From Aptenodytes patagonicus (Eukaryota > Chordata > Aves > Sphenisciformes > Spheniscidae), in contig NC_134952.1 in the NCBI RefSeq assembly GCF_965638725.1, positions 16,991,028 through 17,055,027 on the forward strand: a DNA stretch of 64,000 nucleotides, given 5' to 3'. The translations under genes were made by a program, and so were the position numbers. This document shows, one piece after another, positions 36,001-47,500 of the stretch. Under the pieces are notes generated by a model. The model worked only from the letters and a program-made list of their open reading frames with translations, was not told where the DNA came from and searched no databases. Each line of letters opens with the position of its first letter. Position 1 is the stretch's first letter.

Positions 36001-39000
36001 GGTGAGTTGTACCAAATATTAATGGCAGCAAAAGTAGAAAATGCCTGGGCTGTCCCATGAACTGATAGGCACCTACCGGTCCATAAACCCATTGTAGAGT
36101 CTGTTGCAAAACGTCCCTAGCCAGAGATAAGAATGTCGTTATTATTATTACCTGAATTCAGTTAAAAAGTCTGCTTAGTATTGACAGGAATATTCCAGCA
36201 AATCACTACTGACACAGAACCCAGCCTTTTGTGCTGCTTCATCCCCAATTCTGAGTCCAACCAGGAAACAGCCCAGCTCCCACGCATGTGGATGGAGTGG
36301 CACCCTTAATGTAGTGACTGTGCTTCGTGATGGACACCATTTCGAAAAGCAGTGCCGGCAGTGGAAGACTACCCAGAGAAGGAGAGCATCAGCCATTCCC
36401 TGTGCCTGCTTGAGCATCTCAGACCTGAGGAAGGGAAAACAGGAACCGCTGCAGGAAAAAATACCCCAGGGGCTGGATAGGAGCTCTGTCACCAGAGACC
36501 CAACATTTCCCAGAAATAAAAAGCTGGAGGAGTGAAGAAATACGATGCATTGTTGGTAGTGGTGAATTTTTCTTCCTGGTGTGATTGTCAGGATTTTTGG
36601 TTACCCCTAAGAATACGTAAGCCTTAGAAAAGGTTAATGCTTGGAAAAAAGTGTGTAATCTCTGGAAAGTTTCACCAGGCATGCTGCAGCCGTAACTGCT
36701 GCCAGAACAGAATGGGATTAGCCAGCTTCTCCAACTGCTTTCCCATTTAGCACCCAGCAACACCTTCCAAACATCCACGTTTTTGTGATGCTCAGCGTAC
36801 TGGCAGATGCAGGGAATTTAAATCCAACTTCAGTGCTTGAATGAAATGTTACGGATTTATTGGTAATATGCATGTATTAGTAATTATGATGACAGAATAG
36901 CATAATCAACATATAAAGAACTTGTATTATTGTAATCATAGTTTTCTCTGTCATGGATATAGTATCTCAACACAGGTCTCAACAAAACTACAGCTCTTGT
37001 TACCAACTGAAACAGAACAAACTGTTCCCTAAAGAAAACATTGTTTCTTGGGATGTTTCTGCCTGTAAAATTTACAAGATAGCCTCAGGTAAAGGCTCTT
37101 TTCCGGCAAATACTACCAGCATTTTTCTGGCAATAGTACTAAGCAAGTAAAGGGTGAGTGATGTTGGATTTTGACCTGTCAGCTTCAGCTTTAACTTTTT
37201 AATTTTCTGCAGACAGGATCAACATCAGCAGGTTCTGTGGACAATATGGTGCCTGTAAGCCATGGGATTATTTTATGTGTTTTGGGTAAGGCTTTCGTGG
37301 AAATAGCACAGGAAGAACAGAAACTCAAACTGTGACCTATAGGACCTTGGACAATAGCACACATCAAAGGCATGTGTCCAAGTTGCAAGTAGCACAGATA
37401 AGATTAGCATTGGTGTCACAGCATCCTAAAGCTGCCGCAGGCTTGTCACTGCTCTCTGTGTTTCCTCTAGTAAAACTACTGTACTTGACTCTGGTTGCAG
37501 ATGGCATGTGAAATGACACAAGTACATCCAGAATTTATTGACATACTATGCATGTGCTGTTTTCCTTTGGCTCTGTTTAAACTACTGGATGTCCAGAATC
37601 CTAGGTAAATGCCTGAAGTCCTCAGAGAAATCCAGGACAACACTTCTTGATGGAAAAAGAGTTGAAGTTCAGGCAAGGCCACGCACATTGCTCTTCTAGT
37701 TTATTTCCCCAAAGGAAAATCAAGCTGCAACACATTTCTCTTTCCCCCTATCTCCACAGTATTTATTATAACAAGTTTCTGCTCTATTACTAGCAAACAA
37801 GGTATTCACCATCATCATATAACCCCTGCGGTTGAGAATGACTGTGCAGGGTTGCTGCTGAGTTAAATTCATGCCTTCTGCAACACCGCTCAGCATGACC
37901 TTTACTGCTGCTCTGCTGCTGCTCGTTATTTCCCATCTTATTCCCATCCCAGGTCTTGCCACTGCTGATCCAAAATGCCAACAGCTTTCCTCATCAGGGT
38001 ACCCTGTACTGCTGCTTGTAACTAAGCACTACAAAGTTTTGGTTAGTATGTTACATGCAGTCAAACACGTCCCTCATATATCCTGAGGCACTTCATCTTT
38101 CTTCATTAGCAGATGATATATAATGAATGAGTAATGAATAATTGTAGGCTTTTGACTAAACTGAAGTCTTAGGCATGACTTTGAATATTTCATTCCACAT
38201 TTGATCCATCTCTTCATATGAATGGCCATTAAACAAAATGTCTGGCAGCAGGTACCATTATTTGATCTTACTGTTATATTATTACTGCTCTTTGATTTTT
38301 CCAAAATTTGGGGCAAAGGCTGAATTTTTTATATGTACACCTTTGTGATAACTGCGGGGCTATTTCGACAGCATTTAAACTGAATTCATGTCTTCTTTAC
38401 AGTGGTAAGCATGAGTCAAGTTCAGCTACAAGGCATATGAAAGGGACTCACCTCCATCTTTGGGAGCTCCCTTGGAGCATGGGGTTTTGTCTCTAAGGCA
38501 GGATGGATACTGCAGACCTGCTCAGCTGTCAGTGTAGTCTAAAAGTCTAAAGCAACGGTGGCGCCAGGGAAGATATTTCTTTAGTGCAACATACAGGTTT
38601 GAGTGATTTAAATGTGGATGTAGAAGACAGGAAACTTTTTGAATTGTGCAGAAAATGGAAGTCACTGCACGTGCATTTTAAAAGTCTGCACACAGTGGTG
38701 GCCAGGATTGCCGGCTTGCTTCATTTGCTGTATCCATTGCTCATAGATTTTGAGATGCTGACCATAAAAGAGGCACATGAATTTCCTTGTGGGTGAAAAA
38801 GGATATTCTTCAAACTCCTTTTCCAAGCTGGAGCTTACCTGGCAGCTCACCAGTAATGATGCCTTCATCAGACAGACTTCACTGCATACTAGCATCTCAG
38901 TGGGAGGTCTCCACAAATCTCAGTGAAGCAAGTTGGTTTCTGGAAAGAGCAAAGAAATCACTGTTCGTAAGTGCTGCTTGTTGCCAGACAGATGCATATC

Positions 39001-40199
39001 CAACATGCAATAAATCAACTTGGTACAAGAGGAGCACATTGTTTTCCTACAATGATTTTCAAAGGAGATTTCTTTTATACCTCCAGTCTGGAGCCCCTGA
39101 GGCCCCTGAATGGTCTGCACTGCAATGCACTGCTCAGATTGTGCCCATTATTTGTTGTTTCCTGTGCACCAGCAATATGTGTGTTTGGTGATTTAGTACC
39201 ATATGAAGAAATGGAACACAGTAGAAGGAGCACTACACATCCTGCATCAGAGCTCTGAAGCATGATTCAGCTACCTCTAAATCATCAGGTGATGGATCAA
39301 ATCCAAAGACTCCCAGATTCTATGAAAATATCTTTTCTTGTAACATTCAGAGTTCAGAGGTCAAGTTTTAGACCCTATTGATTGACTTCTGAGGACCAGA
39401 GGCATTTGGAAACACTTATCACCCCAAATACAGGAGAGAAAATAGGACCATAAGATTGTCTAGTTTCAAAGGTGTTTCTAGCAAACAGCAGATATGTTGT
39501 AGTCTCTTGCACGCCTGCAATTGGTAGATGAAATCTGAGGTGACTATGATGAGCAGTAACTCATCATAGTTGGTTGCAGTAATGAGAACATTTAAACTGG
39601 TGGGAACATGCCTAAAGAAAACAAACATTTCAAGTGTCACTACAAACAGTGAAGTCTGTTTCTTTTTGTACTTAAGTTAGGAAGGATATTGTGACATGAT
39701 AGCAGCCACTGGATGAGGCTATTGTTCACTACCAATAATCAATGTGAGTTCTGGGCTACAAGGGAATGGCACCCTTAAGAACTTCCCATCAGCAGCAAAA
39801 ATCAGGAGCAACCAGCCCAAGAGTGGGAATAACACTCCATGATAACTGGATGTCCCAGTCACAATTCCAGTCAGAATAAATATGCCTAGATCTTTTTAGG
39901 CACACAACTATTTTACGTAATTTATGTAATAAATTTTAAGTTGCCTTTTTCCATACATTACTGTTCACGTGACTGGTTATATAATTTAATAAACATGTTT
40001 TTAAGATGCCCAAAATTTTAAGTTGATTTATTTTGCTTATAAATTAAAGTTATTTGGTTGATTTAGATAATAGAGTAGATTGTCCACTAGACTGATAATT
40101 TTAACAGGGGAGTTGGATTAAGTTTATAGACTGGCTCTGCATGACATACCAGTTCTTCCAGAATCTAGGAACTGGTTGGATTCCCACTTCATGATTGTT
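30059..40199. other. Gene-poor intergenic DNA between CD38 and the CR1
   Basis: About 10 kb, AT-rich, with only short frames and no domain I recognise. The frame at 37871-38086 begins with a hydrophobic signal-like segment but overlaps equally open antisense frames. No transposon recognised in this stretch. Confidence 0.5.
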
Positions 40200-40205
40200 C
40201 ATATT

Positions 40206-41560
40206 AGAATCATAGAATCATTGAGGTTGGAAAAGGCCTCTAAGATCGTCGAGTCCAACCATTGACCCAACACCACCATGCCCACTAAACCATGTCCCTA
40301 AGGGCCTCATCTACTCGTCTTTTAAATACCTCCAGGGATGGGGACTCCACCACTTCCCTGGGCAGCCTCTTCCAATGTTTCACCACTCTTTCAGTAAAGA
40401 CATTTTTCCTCACGTCCAATCTAAACCTCCCCTGGCACAACTTGAGGCCATTTCCTCTCGTCCTATCACTAGTTACTTGGGAGAAGAGACTGACACCCAC
40501 CTCGCTACAACCTCCTTTCAGGTAGTTGTAGAGAGCGATGAGGTCTCCCCTCAGCCTCCTTTTCTCCAGGCTAAACAGCCCCAGTTCCTTCAGCCGCTCC
40601 TCATAAGACTTGTTCTCCAGACCCTTCACCAGCTTCGTTGCCCTTCTCTGGACACGCTCCAGCACCTCAACGTCCTTCTTGTAGTGAGGGGCCCAAAACT
40701 GAACACAGTATTCGAGATGCGGCCTCACCAGTGCCAAGTACAGGGGCACGATCACTTCCCTACTCCTGCTGGCCACACTATTTCTGATACAGGCCAGGAT
40801 GCCATTGGCCTTCTTGGCCGCCTGGGCACACTGCCGGCTTATGTTCAGCCGGCTGTCAACCAGCACCCACAGGTCCTTTTCCGACAGGCAGCTTTCCAGC
40901 CACTCTTCCCCAAGCCTGTAGCTCTGCATGGGGTTGTTGTGGCCAAAGTGCAGGACCCGGCACTTGTCCTTGTTGAACCTCATACAGTTGGCCTCAGCCC
41001 ATTGATCCAGCCTATCCAGGTCCCTCTGCAGAGCCTTCCTACCCTCGAGCAGATCAACACTCCCGCCCAGCTTGGTGTCGCCTGCAAACTTACTGAGGGT
41101 GCACTCAATCCCCTCATCCAGATCATCGATAAAGATATTGAACAAGACCGGCCCCAGTACTGAGCCCTGGGGAACACCGCTCGTGACCGGCCGCCAACTG
41201 GATTGAACTCCATTCACCACAACTCTCTGGGCCCGGCCGTCCAGCCAGTTTTTGACCCAGCGCAGAGTACACCTGTCTGAGCCGTGAGCCGCCAGCTTCT
41301 CGAGGAGAATGCTGTGGGAGACAGTGTCAAAGGCCTTACTGAAGTCCAGGTAGACCACATCCACAGCCTTTCCCTCATCCACTAGGCGGGTCACCTGGTC
41401 ATAGAAGGAGATCAGGTTGGTCAAGCAGGACCTGCCTCTCATGAATCCATGCTGGCTGGGCCTGATGCCCTGGTTGTCCCGCTCATGCCTTGTGAGTGCC
41501 CTCAAGATGAACCGCTCCATAATCTTCCCCGGCACCAAGGTTAGGCTGACAGGCCATATT
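40206..41560 (-). mobile_element. CR1 LINE, 5'-truncated, well preserved
   Basis: Its 3' end is the complement of AGAATCATAGAATCATTGAG at about 40206. The 5' truncation lies near 41555, where recognisable coding sequence stops just before ATATTGCTTAT. It covers the 3' half of ORF2 and the short 3' UTR, and is far less diverged than the other CR1 pieces in the window. CATATT occurs directly at both edges (40200-40205 and 41555-41560), a possible 6-bp target duplication that overlaps the ambiguous 5' junction. Confidence 0.93.
40285..41538 (-). CDS. CR1 ORF2 fragment, reverse transcriptase C-terminal two thirds (417 codons)
   Basis: An uninterrupted frame encodes the CR1 reverse transcriptase from just before motif A. 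Visible are [13 protein letters not shown] (about residues 29-41), [17 protein letters not shown] (motif A), [18 protein letters not shown] (motif B), and then motif C as FAGDTKLGG, where the first Asp of the usual FADD is Gly (codon at 41080-41082). The tail includes the [18 protein letters not shown] block common to CR1. The endonuclease domain is missing because the element is truncated. The first ATG is not a genuine start; the frame stays open into the truncation. It should not be able to retrotranspose by itself. Confidence 0.9.
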   Translation of the reverse strand: MVPGKIMERFILRALTRHERDNQGIRPSQHGFMRGRSCLTNLISFYDQVTRLVDEGKAVDVVYLDFSKAFDTVSHSILLEKLAAHGSDRCTLRWVKNWLDGRAQRVVVNGVQSSWRPVTSGVPQGSVLGPVLFNIFIDDLDEGIECTLSKFAGDTKLGGSVDLLEGRKALQRDLDRLDQWAEANCMRFNKDKCRVLHFGHNNPMQSYRLGEEWLESCLSEKDLWVLVDSRLNISRQCAQAAKKANGILACIRNSVASRSREVIVPLYLALVRPHLEYCVQFWAPHYKKDVEVLERVQRRATKLVKGLENKSYEERLKELGLFSLEKRRLRGDLIALYNYLKGGCSEVGVSLFSQVTSDRTRGNGLKLCQGRFRLDVRKNVFTERVVKHWKRLPREVVESPSLEVFKRRVDEALRDMV

Positions 41561-44500
41561 GCTTATATTCAGCCATACACCTGCATAAACACTTCCAGTT
41601 TCTGGAGGAACTGAGAAGCCGATACAAGTGTTAATATTTTGAGCTCTTGGAGAGTGTAGGTTCTGGTGGAAGTCATCAAAGATTTACAAGGAGAGCGCTG
41701 TTACATTCAGACAGACTAATCAGAAGTTGCAGTGAAATTGCTAGCTCCTGGTCACTTGGCTTCATGATGTTCCCAAGTGCCATTTTGTGGTGACTCAAAG
41801 AAATGAACACTCAACCTGCAAATTCTGAAACCAAATTAATACTTAATATAAGTCCAGAAACTTGAATGCACTTAAACTACAGATTTAGCCTACAGATTCT
41901 ACCGCTATGTTGACATATAGTCTTAGTTGTTTTAGTCTTCTGTCTCCATTCTCCTATTTGTAAAACAGAAATAATCTCAGTAACATGCAAGTAACCGTTC
42001 ATTGATCAGCTCTGCCCACTGTTCCCCAAAAACATAAATTCTACCTTCTGAACTCTGCAACTATGAAAACAAGAAAATCTATCTACTGAATAAAAGACTT
42101 TGGCATATAATTTTAACAAGATGTGTGACACTGTAAGTCTTTAAATTGTGTGATTTTTTTCCCTCTGAATCTATCTTCAAGTACATGCAGTCCTGCATAC
42201 ACACATAAATGCGTCTAAACTGTTGCACTTGTAAGAGTCAAAGGTTGCCAGCAAGAAATAAACTAATCTGTTATTTTCTCTGCCTGTATACCTCAGTACA
42301 TTAATTTCTAAGTTGATTACTGGATGTTGCTAATCATGAATTTTCATGTCTACACAGAGGATGAGTTTTCATCTACGTGACTTAGCAGCAGTGGTGAGTA
42401 TTTCAGTACTTCAGACTTAAAGAAAACTACCCAGCCCAGCCTTTCAACATCCTCCAGAACAGAAAGCTGCAGGTTGCAAAAGCAAAAGGGTTTATAATCA
42501 TTCTGAAGGTCTTAAGATGGGCTCATTGAGCTGGGCCTTTTGTTGTTTCCCTGCACAGAGGTGGCTTTCTCTCCATATGAATGAAAGTCTTTGGTATTTT
42601 GTTTATTTTGCTTCCTGCTGACTTTGACTGATGGTAGTAACGCAGAAAAAAGATTTAATTATGGCACCTGGCTAGCATTCTGCAGATGTATGAAACACGG
42701 CTAATTTTTGTTTAGCATGTTCTAAGAAAGACAAATCTTCCTGTGATATGTGGCAGAACCTATTTCAGCTCCACAGGAATCATGAAAGGCAGTTATCTTT
42801 AGAACTGCCAAGGACACTTACAGATACATTGATGGCTTCATCTGCTTTCCAGGGTTTTGATCTCGTCCATTGCTTATATCACACCCCGAAGAGCTTTCAA
42901 TTTTTTCAGAAGTTTCATAATCAGAAGACATAAAAAAGGGGATATTGGTCAGTTCTACTGAATCTGCATTTTCCCCCCTCAAAAAACCCCAAACAGTTCC
43001 CATTGTCCTAACTTGAGCAACAGAGAAGCTTCTGTTGCTCCTGCAGCAATGCACATTTTCTCTTTCTCCTCTCATCTTGCTATTTGAATTCATAAAGACA
43101 GAGCCTCTACCTTTCTCTAAAATTTCCTGACACATCTGTTGCCAGGAAAAGTAAGTGTGTGCTATTTATCTGAGCAGAACAAAGCTAGCGACTATACAAA
43201 TACTATTCTCAATTAATTCCACAAGCTGTCTGGATGAAGAACTGAGAGCAACTCTTTGTGTCACACAACTATCTAACAAGACGACATTAAGAAGTCAATA
43301 TTATGTACTGCATGGACTAGCAATCCTCTCGAACCAGATATTGCAGGCAAATGTAAGGGAGAAAGGTATGCTCAAACACAATCATCATTTGATACCCTAT
43401 TATCAAAGTAGAAGATATATTGCGTAGAAGTACTGCTTGATATGCCAGCTGCCATCATGAAGAGACTTGAGCTGCATATTTTTGGAAACTGAAGATCTTT
43501 CATATTCATCAGGTCAGATACCTTATCTCTAGGTATCAGTGGGATCATATTGACTGGAGTGTTTGCTGAACTCATGCAGCAGTTGTGTCTTGTATTCATG
43601 AAGAAGCCTAAAAGATATGATATCTCTTTTCATTAACAAAAAGTGTGGAAAGAGAGCTGTCGAAGGCTATTTTTTATGCCTTTGCTACTTTCTCCCTTGG
43701 TCCTGTTTTCAGTTATTCAATTAATTCTATTTGAAAGCAGTTAATTATTTGGCCACCTCTGGCTTACTGGTCAATAGTAAATTACAGTAGCTATTTCAAA
43801 GAATAAAATAGGCTATTAGCTAAATTTACTTCTGGGTAGTACTTATGTAAGTCCAGAGGAGCTCCATCAGTATTAAATAGACTTATGTCCCTGAAAACAA
43901 TGGTTTTGTGTAAATGGGTGGACCTCGGAAGGAAAACACAGGGCCTCTCAAGGATACAAATACAAAGTTTTCAAATGCAAACGAGAAGCCAAATTCAACA
44001 TTAATTTGGCAAGAGATAGGAAGGGTGATATGAAGACTGGTGCTCTGTAGGAAGGTGAGTTAGTTTTCATCTCTAAGTAGATCTTGCCCTGCTTCCAAAG
44101 ACTGAAGCCAATATACTAATAGAAATGTTAGCTATACTCTTGCCAGAACTGTCTACAGGAGCAAGCACAGGGAAAATTCAGATGAGCCATGCAGGCATGA
44201 TCCAGTATCATCAGCTCCTAACAAAAGCCTAAATTCAGGCATTAAGGTGACCTCAGTGCTGCAGTACTAGGTACAAAAGAAAAAAAAATTAGGAAGAAAA
44301 GGAATGCCTACAGTTTTTAAGGGGAAGGGCTCAAAAAACCAACAAGCTTCTGCCAGTTCAGGAGTTTGTAATGACTCACAAGCCTCACTAAACCTGCTCT
44401 AATACAATTCTGGTTTGTTTTTCTTTTTTCCACACACCCCTGACTCATACTTCATCTGTTCTTCTTAGAGAGGAAGGAGACACACAGTTGTGTGATGTTC

Positions 44501-47500
44501 TGGAGTGATCCTGGTTTATGTAAGTCATCTTCTGTTCTTTCATTGCCACAAAGGGCTATAAAACAAGTTGGTACTTGAATATCCACCTGAAGATAAGGGG
44601 TAGGTTCATAATGTCAAGCAAGAAATATTATATATGATAGCAGTGGCATCCAGCTAAACATTGCCAGCTTTTGAAAAGGGAAACTCCACTGGAACTTTAC
44701 TTGGAAACATACTCCATCTGGATGAGGAAAAACTACCTACTCAGGTTCTGAGAAGTCTTTTTAATACCTCGACACCTCTGTTTTACTTTTGGCAGTAAAA
44801 TTATTGAATGTTAAATTAGGTCTTTCCTCTTTTTTTTTCTGCATAATGTAGAAACACACTATTCTTCAAAGCCTTTTGATTATGGGGATAGAATTTTTTT
44901 TCATGAGCCTCTGCTGTACTCTGAATAAAATACACTGAAATCAAAGTAGACATAAATTACCAGTCTCTGTTTGCTGTGAATTATATTTTTATTCATCACT
45001 AAGCACCACACCTACAGAATCTCATGTGTTCATTTCTTAGCATTTCTTTTGCATGTACATTTTCTTTCCTTTTGTTTTGAAAAAACAAGTTAACTTCACA
45101 AATGTAATTTCTATTAATACTGCACCCATTCCATTGCCTCAAACTTCTCCCTCCATTTTACCGATTTGAAGCACTTAAAAGTCATGGGTCACCCTTATAA
45201 AATTGTTAGAACACAATTTTTAAGGGATAATAATAAATAGGGCGGTCTTTGTATTTGGCATTTGGCTTTTGAATTGTTGTGGACTTGTCTGTGTTTTTAA
45301 GCCTTACTCATACTGGGAGGGCTGGACTAATCCTTTATTTGAATGAAAGCTAAGTTACTCACATTTTCATAGGATTCTGTGGATTGTAGTATAAAAGAAA
45401 CATCAAGCACAAGTACTTTCAAGATAAAAACACTGGATAAGAAGACTTTGATTCTAACTGTTAACATTAACTCTACCTCTCTGAAAACAGCAGTTTTCCT
45501 GCTTTTGTTTTTACACCCTCACTTTTAATTTTCCATTTGCTTTCTCTCTAAATAACAGTTGGAAATTACCTTAAAAACTGGTCCTCCTTCAGGCTCGGTG
45601 GGACTTCAGTAAATATCCTCCCAGACCCTGCCTGAGTAAAATCAGCCACATCTAAATGTTAGTGGTCAGAGCACAAAGCAGTTTAAGGTGGTGAAGAAAG
45701 CTGCATCTGATTAAAATTCTAAGAAGACTTTGGGCAGCAGAGTGTAATTGCCTGGCTGGACATTGGCCAGGACATCATCAGCTAACATCTTCACTCTTAC
45801 AATGATAGTAACCTGGGAGCTCTAACGACCCTGTACAACCAGCAACCCGACCATTAACCCAAGTGGAGTGTTGTTAACCCAAACACCTCAACTGCAGCAG
45901 CGCATGCAACCCCTAATGCATGAGGATTTTCTCGGAGATAAGATGTCATTTGAAATCTCACACAAACCAGCATCCCTAATATCCCAACTTTTCTCTGTCC
46001 ACAAACTGACCTCTTTAGCTCACTTCTGTGTCATTTGCACATGTAAGTGAGGAATATAGAGTCTCTGAGATCAACATTTAACTGGAGTCCTCCCTATAGG
46101 ACACTAAGGTCTATGGGCTGCCACATATACAGAGCAAAGACCACGTTCATGCCTGCAGGCATAAGATACAACACAAAATTCCCTGGAAGCTTGCACTGCA
46201 GGGAAGAACTGCAGCCATCCTTTGGAGAGCCCTTTGGAACAAGGAGTAGGAACAGAGCTGCCATGGCATGTACATCTGTAGGGATTCAGCTGCTGTGGAA
46301 TAGCCCAAAAGCAGTCCAAGATTTTCCAGGGAATCACACCACCTCTAGAGTGACTCTAGAAACCACATAACCTTCAGGCAACAGATGTAAAGGTAACTCA
46401 TATTATATAAATAATATTCTATTATCTAAGCACACTCATTACATATAATTAGTGCACATATTATAGATGTATAGAATACATTCCTGTTACAGATAATATT
46501 GTAATTTCTGGATTTTAAGATTCATCTTAACATCAAACGTTTTGGCTGACTGGAACAACTCTCCTCTTCCTTGGCATGCACAAAGCACCACAGAGTGCTT
46601 ATATGTGCCCACTCGCAGACAGTTTTCAACATGTTGCAGGCTCTCATTATATAACAAAGTCCCTTTGATGTGTCTGTCTGTTGCCTGGAAATCAGTGTGA
46701 GACTTCCATGGTCCACTGGGAGCTTCAGGTTAATTAAGTCTATCATTTCTACATGGGGTCTGATATGATCAGTGACTGAGGCAGCCAGGTAGCAACAACT
46801 TCATGGGAAGTCTTTATAGTTCTTCCACCTACTCATTATCACTTCTTTGTCTTAAAACACCCATTTCTAGTGGGATCAATAAGCAACTTTGGAAGAAGTT
46901 CTAGTGGCTGAATAAAACACATACTCTACATGGATAGGAGCATGTTTCCAGAGAAACCTGTTACATGAATCCTTGTTAAAGAGATAGCTGGGCCCTAATG
47001 CATCCTTTTCTGCTAGTAGTAGCTTTACAAACAGGTAAAAAGCTTTGTGACATGGCCAGTCCCCTCTCTTTATGTGTGACCCTGTGTTATCTCATTGCAG
47101 TAATGGCAATGGAAGAAGCAAGTGAGGCACCTGGATATCCTTTCGAAACCTCTAGGTGTTCAGTGTCTGATAACTAACGCTACTAGGATTCTTGCACTCT
47201 GCCTTCTCCTCTCTGGCTCTTTGAAGAGAGGTGATGACTGCAGCTGGGGTTCAAAGTTCCCCTGCTCTTTCAAGGGACGGAGCAGAAAGAAGCTTAGAGA
47301 TGTTAGAATGCAGGAATACCTACAGTGGTCTTGAGATCCGTAGGATTTGTTATACCATTTATGGCACTAACAGGCAGGAGCCATGGATGCTTCAGCTGGG
47401 GATGGGATGGTACCACCACCTTAGTGACAAGATTGCAAGGAACATCTGCAGGCTGGAACCTGCTGAACTTCCCATCCTTAAAGCTGGATTTTTCCATTTG

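Noticed and set aside
38787-39191. 134-codon + frame overlapping open antisense frames
   Set aside because: Open in both directions, no motif, intergenic; treated as chance.
40292-41163. Plus-strand 262-codon frame across the CR1
   Set aside because: Antisense of the CR1 reverse-transcriptase frame.
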